A DNA stretch of 64,000 bases, taken from positions 136,758 to 200,757 of the forward strand of contig QNGE01000902.1 of the NCBI GenBank assembly GCA_008508345.1, in the 5' to 3' direction. How positions within the stretch are numbered: position 1 is the stretch's first letter; every line of letters begins with the position of its first letter. Below are positions 45,132 through 55,755 of this stretch, one piece after another. The notes beneath the pieces were generated by a model. That model made no database searches. It was not told where the DNA came from and saw only the letters and a program-made list of their open reading frames with translations. The position numbers and the translations under genes were made by a program. Source of the DNA: Paragonimus westermani (Eukaryota; Platyhelminthes; Trematoda; Plagiorchiida; Troglotrematidae).

Positions 45132-46485
45132 CTAAACTACACACCAGCTGCACAGGTTGAAACGCTGAGAATGAGAATGAAAAATGTATGTCCTTGTCGA
45201 AAGCTTCGCAGTCACGCTGTTAATGATCAACCAGTTGTGACAGTCAGCACCTGATGGAGACAGTGTTGAAGAAAGCGAACAACTCAGGATGCTTAATTTA
45301 TAAAATAAATTCCTATCTATGCGCTGTGAGAGTGGTGAACTCATAAAACTAAGGTTTTTCTAAGGGCGAATTCCTCTTCAGGACCAGAGTTTTCTCTTAC
45401 AGGTAACTGCGTTTGCTCTTTTAAGGGCCATGTGGTTTAATATAAGCCCCGACACCTTTAATGATATTACTTTCCTGATATGGAACTTCCGGTCCTACGG
45501 AACGATTCACGACATGACAGTTATTTTGAGCTTGCACCTGGATGAAACACTGAATAACAACAGTCACAATCCTGCTGTTTTTTCAATCCGAAGCCGCAAT
45601 ATTTTCACTCCCAGCCAACATGCTGCCCTAAGATGTTGCCCTAAGATTTCACAAGGCAAATTACACTATTCTTACACGATTACCAACTGACACGTAAACA
45701 TGGTCAGGTTTTTTTTGCTACAAATGACTGGAGGCATACCGGTAGACCACGATAGCCCAAACACAAAGGAGAAATGGAGGTGAACAAATTAACACAGACA
45801 AAGCGCACATCACCTCCGGTGAGTATCACCATATCTCAGTGTTGTGAAATCAGTGCCTCCTTATACGTGGTAGCCCTCGAACAATATCAGTAGATCGATA
45901 CAGTGTTTTTGTCTTCACTTTTCGTTACACTGATTCAGGGAGGTTCACGTCCTTTGAACCTACTTTTAAGCCAACTGATGTTAGTGACCAATTTATGCGT
46001 GTTTTCGAGAAATTTTGTGCCATTCAGATTGAATAATCATCAGCTGTATAATGTGGGCTGATTTAGTCATTTCGTGTATGTTCCCCAAATAACAGACATG
46101 ATTTAAGTCAAGCCAAATGAAACCAAAACCGGTTGTTTGTAGTGTGTCATCTTCGTGATTGTGGTCGTAAGAAAGATAAAAGACACAACAGTATCATCTG
46201 TATTAGATAGACACCACGGTGATAATACTGTTCCCATAATAGAATTCTTGATCACAGTTACGTCACAAAAACCTTGGATATAATTCATTCAAATTTCGTT
46301 GTAATTTGTGAAGATGTGTATCACGACTGTTGATCCAGTTTGGATCTACTCGTCCGGCACTAATCAGATGGCTTTGTACACCTCTCGATTAGTATTCTTG
46401 ACCAAACCGCCCTTCTTTAATGAAACACAGTAGCTGATCGACCCACGCTTCAGATCGTGATGTTCACAACTTTTGATATTTCAGA
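45132..46485. other. no recognisable gene
   Basis: Short frames only. An 11-bp phrase TGCCCTAAGAT is doubled at 45624-45647. No repeat family recognised. Confidence 0.35.
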
Positions 46486-46655
46486 TAAGAAGCATGTACT
46501 TTTATACAGAATACTACAGACCACCCTTTAACCATAAAGATCGTCTAGGCGGTTTCGTCAAAAATCAGCCTTGCACCCATAACTGGGTTGTTTTGGTGAA
46601 TTATTTATTCCGATTTACCATCCAAATACAATCACTTGATGAAACTGGAAGAAAG
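46486..46655 (+). CDS. weak candidate exon
   Basis: Acceptor TTTTGATATTTCAG ends near 46485. The frame then reads IRSMYFYTEYYRPPFNHKD and continues to NYLFRFTIQIQSLDETG before GTGAAC. Protein-like but isolated; no partner exon found and the donor is poor. Confidence 0.2.
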
Positions 46656-46660
46656 TGAAC

Positions 46661-47130
46661 TCACATCAATAATACTGTGGTCTCTTGTGTGTAGGGAAAG
46701 TTGATAGAAACCTGCTTCTTCAGCGCTGATTGTGGTTGTAAGGTAGCCACTTGTTCTTTGTAATGAATTTCAGTAAATTTGGCCGGATGTTTATTCGCAA
46801 ACAGAACACTTCTCAAGAGCTCTTGCCCAGACTTCAGACGGTCGGTCGTGCACAGTTCCCTTGTTCGATGAAAAATCGTTCGCACTCAACTACGTTTGGA
46901 GGCCACAGGCGGAAATGAAGAGATATGTAGGTACTGCCCACTTCATGTAACTTTTCGATAAATAGAACGACATAGTGCACCGTTCAAGCGCCTTGAAATA
47001 AGGACGTCTAAGAACGGTAATGGGGTATCTAACTGATGTTCGTGGGTGACACGGGGATTTCTCTGAGTGGAATCAAGCTCATATAAAATAACTCTACCTG
47101 TCATATCATCTGCCAGTTCACCTGCAGTTG
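46661..47130 (-). pseudogene. Penelope-like element remnant: end of RT
   Basis: Read down the minus strand: PLPFLDVLISRRLNGALCRS and IYRKVT, a TGA where the family has TGG (W of the TW.GQY motif), then SGQYLHISSFPPVASKRS, a second TGA, and VRTIFHRTRELCTTDRL followed by a FANKHPAKF-like NGYP..F block. The order matches 30600-31000 (-). Both stops are single-base decay of conserved codons and the frame is otherwise continuous, so this copy died by point mutation. Palm and endonuclease are missing. Confidence 0.75.
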
Positions 47131-48480
47131 CATTGACAGAACGGACCGAAACGTACGGCAGACTAGGGTGGAGCACATCCCCAAGTGACCAGTGCGAACA
47201 ATGATCCAACGCGAGTCAGCGTACCAACACCCCAAGAGAAATCCGACGTCTTCGATTTCGAAACAACTGATCTCAACAAGTCATGTGGTTGGCCTGTTGG
47301 AAAAAAGGCGTTGACGCAATCAACTTCGTTACCGCGGCAGTAAACCCTGATTGCACTCACGTGATTTTCATTCATTTCAGTGTTTTGTCACCACGTCCTT
47401 AACCTATACAACCGAATGCTTTATGTAATCCTCCGATGAGAATAAACGAAATGTTGGAGTCTCACGATGCACGTTCTCTTTCCCTCTTGATGAACCGGAA
47501 GAACAGAAGTCAATGTTTCACATGTCTTACCCAAGCATACAAAAAACGGACGCTAAATCCTTCGTCGTTCAGTGATAAAACACCAGTGCTGATCTTTTGT
47601 CCCTTCGATGTGAAATCAGAAGTAACAGTCATTTGAGTTTGTCGCGAGGACCGCTGTTAGATATACCCATCCGTCCATTCTTGTACGGAATGGGTCACAG
47701 TGGTGTTGAGACTCATTTTCGGTTCACTTCTTTATGTGTTGTGTTTGTGGTTGACGGAAACGTACATCCTTCATCCTGTGATTTCGCAGTTCGGATTTAT
47801 TAAGAAAATGTAGCGTTTCGATCTCGTAACCTATTATACAGGTGGTAGGAGATTGAACTCAAGCAGGATATGATCGTTAATCGATCAGCCGTTGTTACAT
47901 ACATGTATCCATCACTGGCAAACACATGCGTTAAGCCAACTATGCACTCCCCGACATTCCATACGTGTTGCAGTGAAGCGTGTGCTCCGTGTGCCCAATT
48001 GGGGATGTTACTCTGTCCATTTTGCTAAAAATTGTAATTCAGACTCACTCAAAGTATTATGTGAAAATCAGTCCGATCAAACTCACATAAGCACGATTAT
48101 GGTCGACAAATTGAATGTGACTGGAACACTGATGGTTAAATACGTTTGTGCGAACCAGGATCTTATGCGCTTCTGTGCCTGTGTGTGTACAGGCCTATAT
48201 AGATGAAGGTGGGCAATTGAAGAACTTATTTACGCGCACACTTAGGTCCAGTTGGCCTCTCGACTGGACTGCCAACCATTGACGAATCCCACCAAGTAAC
48301 GAACTAACTGGTACACCCTTGTAGTTCACATTTATTAACGATAAGAGTTTACATAGTACGCCTGATTTGTACGCACGCTTCTTGTTCATTATATCACTCT
48401 TATCGGGGCTAGTGATGTTACTGATCTGTAGGTTGACTGGGCAACTGAGTCCGAATGTGGCATTTCTGCTTCTCTGATGT
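47131..48480. other. no recognisable gene
   Basis: Frames at 47163-47375 (-) and 47892-48206 (+) show no motif. Nothing supported. Confidence 0.35.
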
Positions 48481-48486
48481 GACTCT

Positions 48487-48550
48487 GCAGCTCAGCTGGT
48501 AGACCACTTGCAGCGCATGGGCATGATATTTCTGTCGTTGATTTGTATCC
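48487..48550 (+). ncRNA. tRNA-like head, second copy
   Basis: GCAGCTCAGCTGGTAGACCA (48487-48506) is nearly identical to the A-box block at 22481-22500 (-). The B-box position (GTTGATTTGTATCC, about 48537-48550) is degenerate. It belongs to the same family as 22431-22506 and is not a functional tRNA. Confidence 0.55.
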
Positions 48551-49274
48551 AGCCGAAGTCCAAGGTTTCCTCAGTTTGATTTGTTCTGCAAAATTAGTGA
48601 TGTTGTTGGTAGCTCGGGTTGATCGTTTAGACATCTAGTCGTTTTTTGAGCTTGCAAACGTTTCATCACCTAACGAGTTAACAGTTCTAGTGCATAGCTG
48701 TCTCGACTGATAGGTTTCAACGTAGAATTCAAAAATCTGAGAGCAATAGGAAGTACCGAGCCAAATCTAATGTCAAAAGGTGAACTCAGGCCAGACGTCG
48801 TTCAAAATATACTCATCTTCACGTTTAACCAGCCACGCACCGACAGCATAACCACGTATGGTGATAAAACGTTTGCGACCTAAATCTCACGCTGGACAAA
48901 CGGAATATCTCAATTAGTCGTATTTCGCGCCGTCTGTGTCAACGATACTAATGTGCATTCACGTTTTTCAGCAAGCAAATATTTCAACTGCTTGAATCAC
49001 GGGTAAATATCCAGTTTAAAACTTGATGGTAATTACTGGTCATTACCTTACAGTAATTGTCTCTTATATTGCAGCAGTTACACATGCAACATATTCAGCC
49101 TAATTGATCGATCATCCTCAAAACTGATGCTGCTAAGCTCATTCAACAGGATGTGAACAGGATTCTCTTCGCTCGATCACATGCACTTACACACGGTTAG
49201 CTGAATTCGTTTTCGAATTAGTCTGTCACGGTGACCGCGGTCAAAGGACGCCCGTATATAAACACCACTAAGAG
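48551..49274. other. no recognisable gene
   Basis: No supported feature between the tRNA-like head and the dispersed repeat. Confidence 0.3.
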
Positions 49275-49690
49275 TGGCTTGCGCTGAACCACCTGTGGTT
49301 CCATTGTAAACTCCAAAAGATAAGACTAAGAAGCGTGTGAGTATAGTCCACTCGGCCAGTGTTGGAAAGCCAGATGGTGTGTTAGTAGGAAAGTGTAACT
49401 CCTTTCATCCGGACGCAAAAGATGAGAGAGTGAAGTGATAGGATCCAAGCCGAAATGAAGGATAATCAATGCATAATATAGGGGGTGGCTTGAAATTGGA
49501 AAATACATTATTACACCCAAGACAGGGGAAATAAAAAAGATAAAAATTCAAGTTTAGACCGAGAGGTAAAAAAAGATATTCATTACACAGTGCACCAACA
49601 AAGCCGAGGAAGATAATGGATAGAAAGCCACCGCAGCCAAGGGTACTGAAAGGGAGAGTAGATGAATCGCCAGAGAGCGACGATTGTTAG
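49275..49690. repeat. dispersed repeat shared with 22675-23050
   Basis: Corresponding blocks: GGCTTGCGCTG, CCATTGTAAACTCC, AGAAGCGTGTGAGTATAGTC, GCACCAACAAAGC, GATAGAAAGCCACCGC. The unit is purine-rich towards its right end. Confidence 0.5.
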
Positions 49691-49724
49691 CTGATACTGA
49701 CGAAAAATGTAAGCAACTAAACCA

Positions 49725-50115
49725 TTAGTAGAAGTTCAGGGAGTTGGATTATTTCGAATTGAACAATACCCACACTTGATCACAACCCTCGCATTCAGAT
49801 GAGCCGGTCGGTTAGCTCACTTCGAAGGGGAGCGCTAAGCAGGAGCTTCACTCTCATTAGAGCTCATAAGTAATGTGTATCCTCGTCCGGACCGGAATTT
49901 ACACTGCGGCCCTGATGCTCATGAGATTGGCGTGTTAGCCACAACGTCAGCAACCTCACAATAAGCCCAATCACAATTTTGTGTAATCAGTATTCAGCTT
50001 GCTCGATTAATGTAAGCACAAAACTCCTGTCTAAGTCTTCTTTTCGAAATGGATTAGTCGAAAAACTTGTTTGAATGTCAAAGCTGCGATCCATTGTTCT
50101 TCAGTTTGATATATT
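49725..50115 (-). mobile_element. SINE2 copy, left arm of an inverted pair, with its own inverted tail
   Basis: 49725-50002 is SINE2 on the minus strand and is almost identical to the reverse complement of 50904-51172. I count about three differences over the first 240 nt and a handful of further transitions after that. From about 50038 to 50115 a SINE2 tail in plus orientation follows (TTCTTTTCGAAATGGATTAG, TGAATGTCAAAGCTGCGATC, TTCAGTTTGATA). Confidence 0.82.
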
Positions 50116-50689
50116 TAACTGCCAAAAACTAATTACGCTCAACGCACTCGCACCATGAGTACGTTGATGACCTACCAATCGAATACGGCCAGCGCATTCG
50201 CGGCCTTATTCGCCATAATGTCACATAGTTACGTCACCACGACCTACGGCGTTTGTGGTTCCTTTGCACATATGTTGCTTGAATTCACGGTCGCATAACT
50301 ATCGTTCAGTGAATCTTCGACGCCCGTCCGCATAGTGTTCTTCCAGACGTTCTTGTTCACGGATAAGCTCTTCGGTGATCTAAAAATCGACATCACAGTG
50401 CGAAAGATTTACTTTAATAATAGACTAGAATCACAGATCCTATCCACCGGGGGTTAGCATTCCTGTTTTCGGTTGCCCTTAAACTGGCTGCTTCACAATC
50501 AGTTCGTTGACTATTCTACGAACATGTTCTAACCAGTGTAGCAGGTTGGCACAAGTACTGCTTCACTGTCGTCCTTGTCCATCCGCCGCATTGCTTGCGC
50601 GTTCGGAATCATGTCTAACCACTGAATACCAAAAATATGTCTTAGACAATGAAAGTGGAAGCAACCTGAATATTCACCTTCTGGCCAGC
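50116..50689. other. spacer of the SINE2 inverted pair
   Basis: No coding frame above 60 codons and no family motif. It lies between the two SINE2 arms. Confidence 0.4.
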
Positions 50690-51180
50690 TGATGGGTTTT
50701 CCCAAGTGCGGAGGTTGCAATCAAGTGTGAGTGGTTGTCAGTGTTAAGTAATCTGGGTCTCGGAACTCTTAGTGGCGTTTCAACCCTATTCAGTTGTTTC
50801 ACTGAAGCCAGTAACCCTAACCAAACTGAGGAGTCATAATCATGAGGTTATCGATTGGACTGAACAGAGCGGTTCTGCTTATTGTCTTTACAAAATGATC
50901 GGGTACGCTGAACACCGGTTACACAAGATTGTGGTTGGGCTTATTGTGAAGTTGCTGACGTTGTGGCTAACACGCCAATCTCATGAGCATCAGGGCCGCA
51001 GTGTAAATTCCGGTCCGGACGAGGATACACATTACTTATGAGCTCTAATGAGAGTGAAGCTCCTGCTTAGCGCTCCCCTTCGAAGTGAGCTAACCGACCG
51101 GCTCATCTGAATGCGAGGGTTGTGATCAAGTGTGGGTATTGTTCAATTCGAATTAATCCAACTCCCCGAACTTCTACTAG
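50690..51180 (+). mobile_element. SINE2 copy, right arm of an inverted pair
   Basis: 50904-51172 is the plus-strand arm: GTGGTTGGGCTTATTGTGAA, TGGCTAACACGCCAATCTCA, AATTCCGGTCCGGACGAGG, CGCTCCCCTTCGAAGTGAGC, GATCAAGTGTGGGTATTG, ending CCCCGAACTTCTACT. Compared with SINE1, the A and B boxes are weak. At 50690-50745 there is an extra SINE tail-like piece in plus orientation (TTGCAATCAAGTGTGAGTGG). Confidence 0.8.
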
Positions 51181-52429
51181 TCAATCAAATTCCGCTAGTA
51201 ATATGTGCAAGTTTCACTCTCGCAAAGCGATGTGGATTGTACCACTGGACGGTAGACAAGCATTTTGCATCTTATCTTCTGGCTGGCGATTTTACAGATA
51301 TCTCTTTCAAGGTGTCCGAAAGTGTCCTTAGCCTCTGTCGTGCGTGCCTAACACCGCAGTTCACAGACAAAACGGTCAACAGATTGGTGCTGAAATGGCA
51401 GATCTGTGAATCTATCCACAATGTATCCGATGATACCGATTCCAGTCAATCGCTTCGGTTCTTCCTTAGTGTGCACAAATGCTGCATTAGTATTTGCAGG
51501 CCGTTGCTTTGAAAAGACAAGTTGTGCAGCATGTTTGATAGCACCTGCTAGTGTGCAACTGAAACGCATCATTGGGTGTTCTGCTGTCATATAGATAGAT
51601 ATGTACATAAATATATGTATGTCGACGCCCGATGAAGCAAAATTTAAATTGTGTACTTTTCACACAACTTTTCAAACAGCTTGTCAATGTCAGTGCTCAA
51701 TTAAGATCGATGGTTCCATCAGCTACTTTCGTGGTCTCTGTATTGAAAAACACAATTTAATTCAAGTGAGAGGTCAAATATAAATGTCTCAGACTCCGTA
51801 GTTCATTTTTTTATTTACTTCGTCAGAGACTTCATCTTAAGAAACTTTTATTACTGATACTTCCATTCCTCTTTTTCAGTGGGTGTTAAACCGAGGCTCA
51901 TGCACTTTGTTCGCTCTGCATTCACACCATACGTAGCAGCAGATACCAAAACACAATTTTAACTACTAGCTGCCTCTCTTTATGCTATTAGAAGGGTCAT
52001 CATCAAACAGCACGCCAAACTCGGTAGATCGCTTGCAATTTAGAACATTTTTCAGAATTTGTTTGACATTATTTCGCAGTTTGAATCCACCCTAAGCACT
52101 TCGTCTGTTAGGTGCTACAAGGTAAACTCTAAGGCTTAAGACAGATTGGGTTACACTTTTGATTACAGTAAATACAGTGAATCGTTAGTAAGAATACCAT
52201 CAATTTCCGCGTTCTGTTTCGTATGAAAAATAATCAATCTCGTTTTCTCCAGATCAGAGCTAAATGAGTATTAGCAACATATAAGTTGGATGGTGCTCAT
52301 ATTCAGTCACAGCTATGGTGATTTGGTCATCTCTAGTGTATGGTCAATAAAGTACTGGTCAACTTGATCGCTGCTTAAGCACATGAACGTTAGTTTAACT
52401 CGGGATTGTGTTAGGGGTGAGCCTTACTG
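51181..52429. other. no recognisable gene
   Basis: Overlapping frames 51132-51512 (+) and 51348-51608 (-) are open on both strands and have no motif; the first begins inside the SINE. Nothing else recognised. Confidence 0.35.
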
Positions 52430-52562
52430 AGAAAAAGCTCACTTTCATTGTTTCCTCTAGGAAGACAGCGATTGAAAACTTCATCTGAATTCGAAACTCG
52501 TGAACAGTGATGGGTGACATCCAGTTCATGGCAATCAAAATTCCCGAATACCCATCAGTAAA
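52430..52562 (+). mobile_element. SINE tail fragment
   Basis: CATCTGAATTCGAAACTCGTG, CAGTGATGGGTGACATCC and CCCGAATACCCATCAGTAA correspond to the SINE1-type tail in plus orientation. The head is missing. Confidence 0.5.
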
Positions 52563-55500
52563 GTTGACGCCCGACTACGAAAACTACTTCAGCGTTGGTT
52601 TCGTGTGCTCTTGTTGATGATTATAAACTAATGTAGGCCCACTGTCCACTTCTAACCATTAACTTGTTTTTAAGGAAGAATTTATGTCAAGATGATGGAC
52701 GGGTTAGAAAATTCTGTTTAACGTCCAAATAGTTCTGAGGTGAACATTTTGTTTGCAGGTTGTCCGGCTGGTCATTTTGGAAACCAAATAGTCCCTTTTT
52801 TGGATTGAGCATAAACGAACACGAAGCTTATTGTACCCAGTAACAGTCGAGAATCGGACACACCCAGACACTACCCAAATCTCAAACCACCCACGATTGA
52901 ATGTTATTGCCAAAAAACCCCGCCACATGAATCATCGTGTACGCAGACCATCCTCCAACCACATTGAAGCCCATCAAGTGCTTATGTGGTTGCTATTTGG
53001 GTCAAAGCTGCTTGGTTAAATTATTCCAGTCCCTATCAGATATCTTCAAACCAGTCTCACCTAGTCCACCGACTCCCGTCAAACTGTCAACTCCGTGTCG
53101 GATGGCACCAAATAGGCCGGGCAATCAGACTTGGCAGCGAACATGACGATTACCCACACCGAATCAGTGAGTCAGTCACTATAGTACGGAAGTGTGTCAC
53201 AGCGATGTGGGTGCACCGAATAGCTAGGCCTAGTGACTCAGTCCTCCTTGTCTTCGTGGGTCCGGCATCATACTCTCTCACGTATGCTAATATAACGTTC
53301 TGCACCAAATGCCTGCATTCACCCTGAGTGAATGCGTGTTTTCGTGGCATTAATAGAAGTTTTGTGTGAAACTGTGACGCACTATCCAGGTTTAAACCTA
53401 GACAGACTTTGAAACTCGTTTGAGTTGCACAGGTTGTAGCTCAGCCAAACATTTTGCCGAAAAAAAGTAGTTTAAGGCTGCATAGTAAGTGATACCTAAA
53501 CAAACAATTCACGCAGTACGTATAACTAGTTCCTTTGCGAATGCACGTACCTTATTAAGGGTCCTTGTGTTCTCCAGAGTATCATGAGGTACTAAGACAG
53601 AAACCTTTCCAGACAGTTTTTTATTAGATTTAACCCTGATACATTAGCTTTTCGTCCAAACAATTGCGTTTCTGCTCCCCAAGCTTGACTCACTACTTTG
53701 ATTGTATACCAACAGTTTATAATGGCCTCACGGTATAGTTCATATGTTATGGTAACTATAAATATTTACTTTGTGCTGCAATTGTTTAACGCAACTTTCT
53801 TGCATTGTACAATCTTAGTAGCACCATGGTAAGATAGATGCATGCCGACCGACTCTCCTGTCGGCTAGTGGAGCTATTTAAAGACTCTGTAAGGATCTTC
53901 CCATTAGGATGTTTAGCTCTGGTACACTACAGACAATGTTACAGTTCCCATTCCTATTCGGAAACTAGTGAATGACTTCAGTGAAACCATGCTGATGTGC
54001 CAGCAGTATCTTGCAAAATTAAAGTTGTCTTTCCACCAGCCAGGCACCATGTTATCTGAGCTAAAACTTCAGATTAATGCACAGTTGCTGCTTTCATGAA
54101 CATCTCTGCGACGAATTCCTCCGTTTTGTTTTCTAAAATAGATTAGTGAAGTATACGTTCGTTTTAATTTGGCCTGTCAGCAAATTTTAGTTAATCGCTA
54201 TAGGTTTATCAATCCCAGGTGCTCACATATGACTTTGTTTTGTCATACTTTCGAGTGAAGCAACGGAGGAGGAAATGCTTTAAAAAAAGTTTCAACATAT
54301 AACCTTATTGTTACCTATCACTAAGTTAGCAGTTACCGTGGTGTAGGGTTTTCAGAGGATATAAATCTAGGTTCCATGTGAAGCAACATGAAAATGGTGG
54401 CTGGACGAGTGACGGGCGCCCACCACAGGTCACTTTAGCGCTAATCATCGCCTACAAATAAACAATCAGTTTGTATTAACTCTAGGTGGTTCATTTTTCA
54501 GTCAGTGTATTTAAACGAATATACGGGAATTTCAAGTCAAATGAATCGTCGTTTACCTACGTGTGGTGAGTGTCGACAGGGTGTAAGAAACTCTCCTGCC
54601 CATTTGTAGTATCACTCATCCATAGGCAAAAATATTGCTTAACAGATTAAGGTCAATATGCGATTTTAATTTGACTAAGAAGTTTTCGATCGGTTTTGCT
54701 ATTTCATCAACCGTCTACTGAAACATAGACAGTTGGTCAAATATCGACATCCGAAGATCGTTTAGATTACTTGGTATTCCAACGGCTACAATGTTCCAGT
54801 GATTGTAGTTTCGATCACATATTTGCCAAGTTCAGGTATATTTGAGGGAGATAGCATTTGGCACGCTGTGATCAGATAACAGCATCTTACGCATCAGAAC
54901 AAGGGGACAGAGGATGAAATTTTCCAGCTACACAAAGGACAAGACAATAATATGTTCGGAACATGCATTTGAAAGTGCTTAAACAGGGAGGGAATGATTA
55001 CCAAAGCAGATATAATTTCAGAATCAACCTTTTTCCAACATTTCAGAAAAACGTGGTCCATAATTAGGACAACTGTGACGGACTGAGTTGTACCTTTCTA
55101 TCTGCCCACACTAAACCGCCAAAAACACGGTGACCATTTACTCTATGTCCAGTTTCGATTGTAGACTTCATTAGGAGTGAACCTGGGCTTAGTTCGTCGC
55201 TCCCGATATCCATCCAGTTCACTAGACGTCAGTGTCCCAAGTGTGCTGAGTTCTTGAGTCTTTCTGCTAACTGCTTTTCTATCAAAATAAGATTACTACA
55301 ACTGTAAGGGACATAGGTTGGTTTGTTAGGTCAATTCTAGTAGGAAGTCACGTCCATCCACGGCTTCCTCTTTTAGGAAAAAGCTCTTCTATGTAATTTA
55401 TTGTGTCGTACACAACGGAAAGGCCAAACGTAGGTGCAACGATTTATCTGATTTGGCCTTGTGTACATGAATATATCCCTGTAGGGCCGTCTGGTCTTCA

Positions 55501-55727
55501 AACTATTACGCCATTATGGAACGGAGATCAGCCACCCAGCTCTGTTCTCACTGTTAAGTTTGCTTTCAAATAAGCCTGGTACCGGTTCAAAAATAGACTA
55601 TTAGCGTAATCTGGACAATCGGAATGAACAGTAGATCATCAGTACACCATTTGTACAACACTGACCTTGAATTACTCCCACGGAACTCAGCCCCCAATTT
55701 TGTTATGAAGAAGTTCGCTAAAATTAT
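52563..55727. other. no recognisable gene
   Basis: About 3.2 kb. A proline/serine-containing frame at 52831-53019 and its overlaps (to 53350) have no motif. No SINE, PLE or LINE signature seen. Confidence 0.4.
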
Positions 55728-55755
55728 ACTTACTTACTTAGACTTACTCACTTAC
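55728..55755. repeat. short imperfect TTAC repeat
   Basis: ACTTACTTACTTAGACTTACTCACTTACC, about six imperfect TTAC-like units. Confidence 0.7.
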
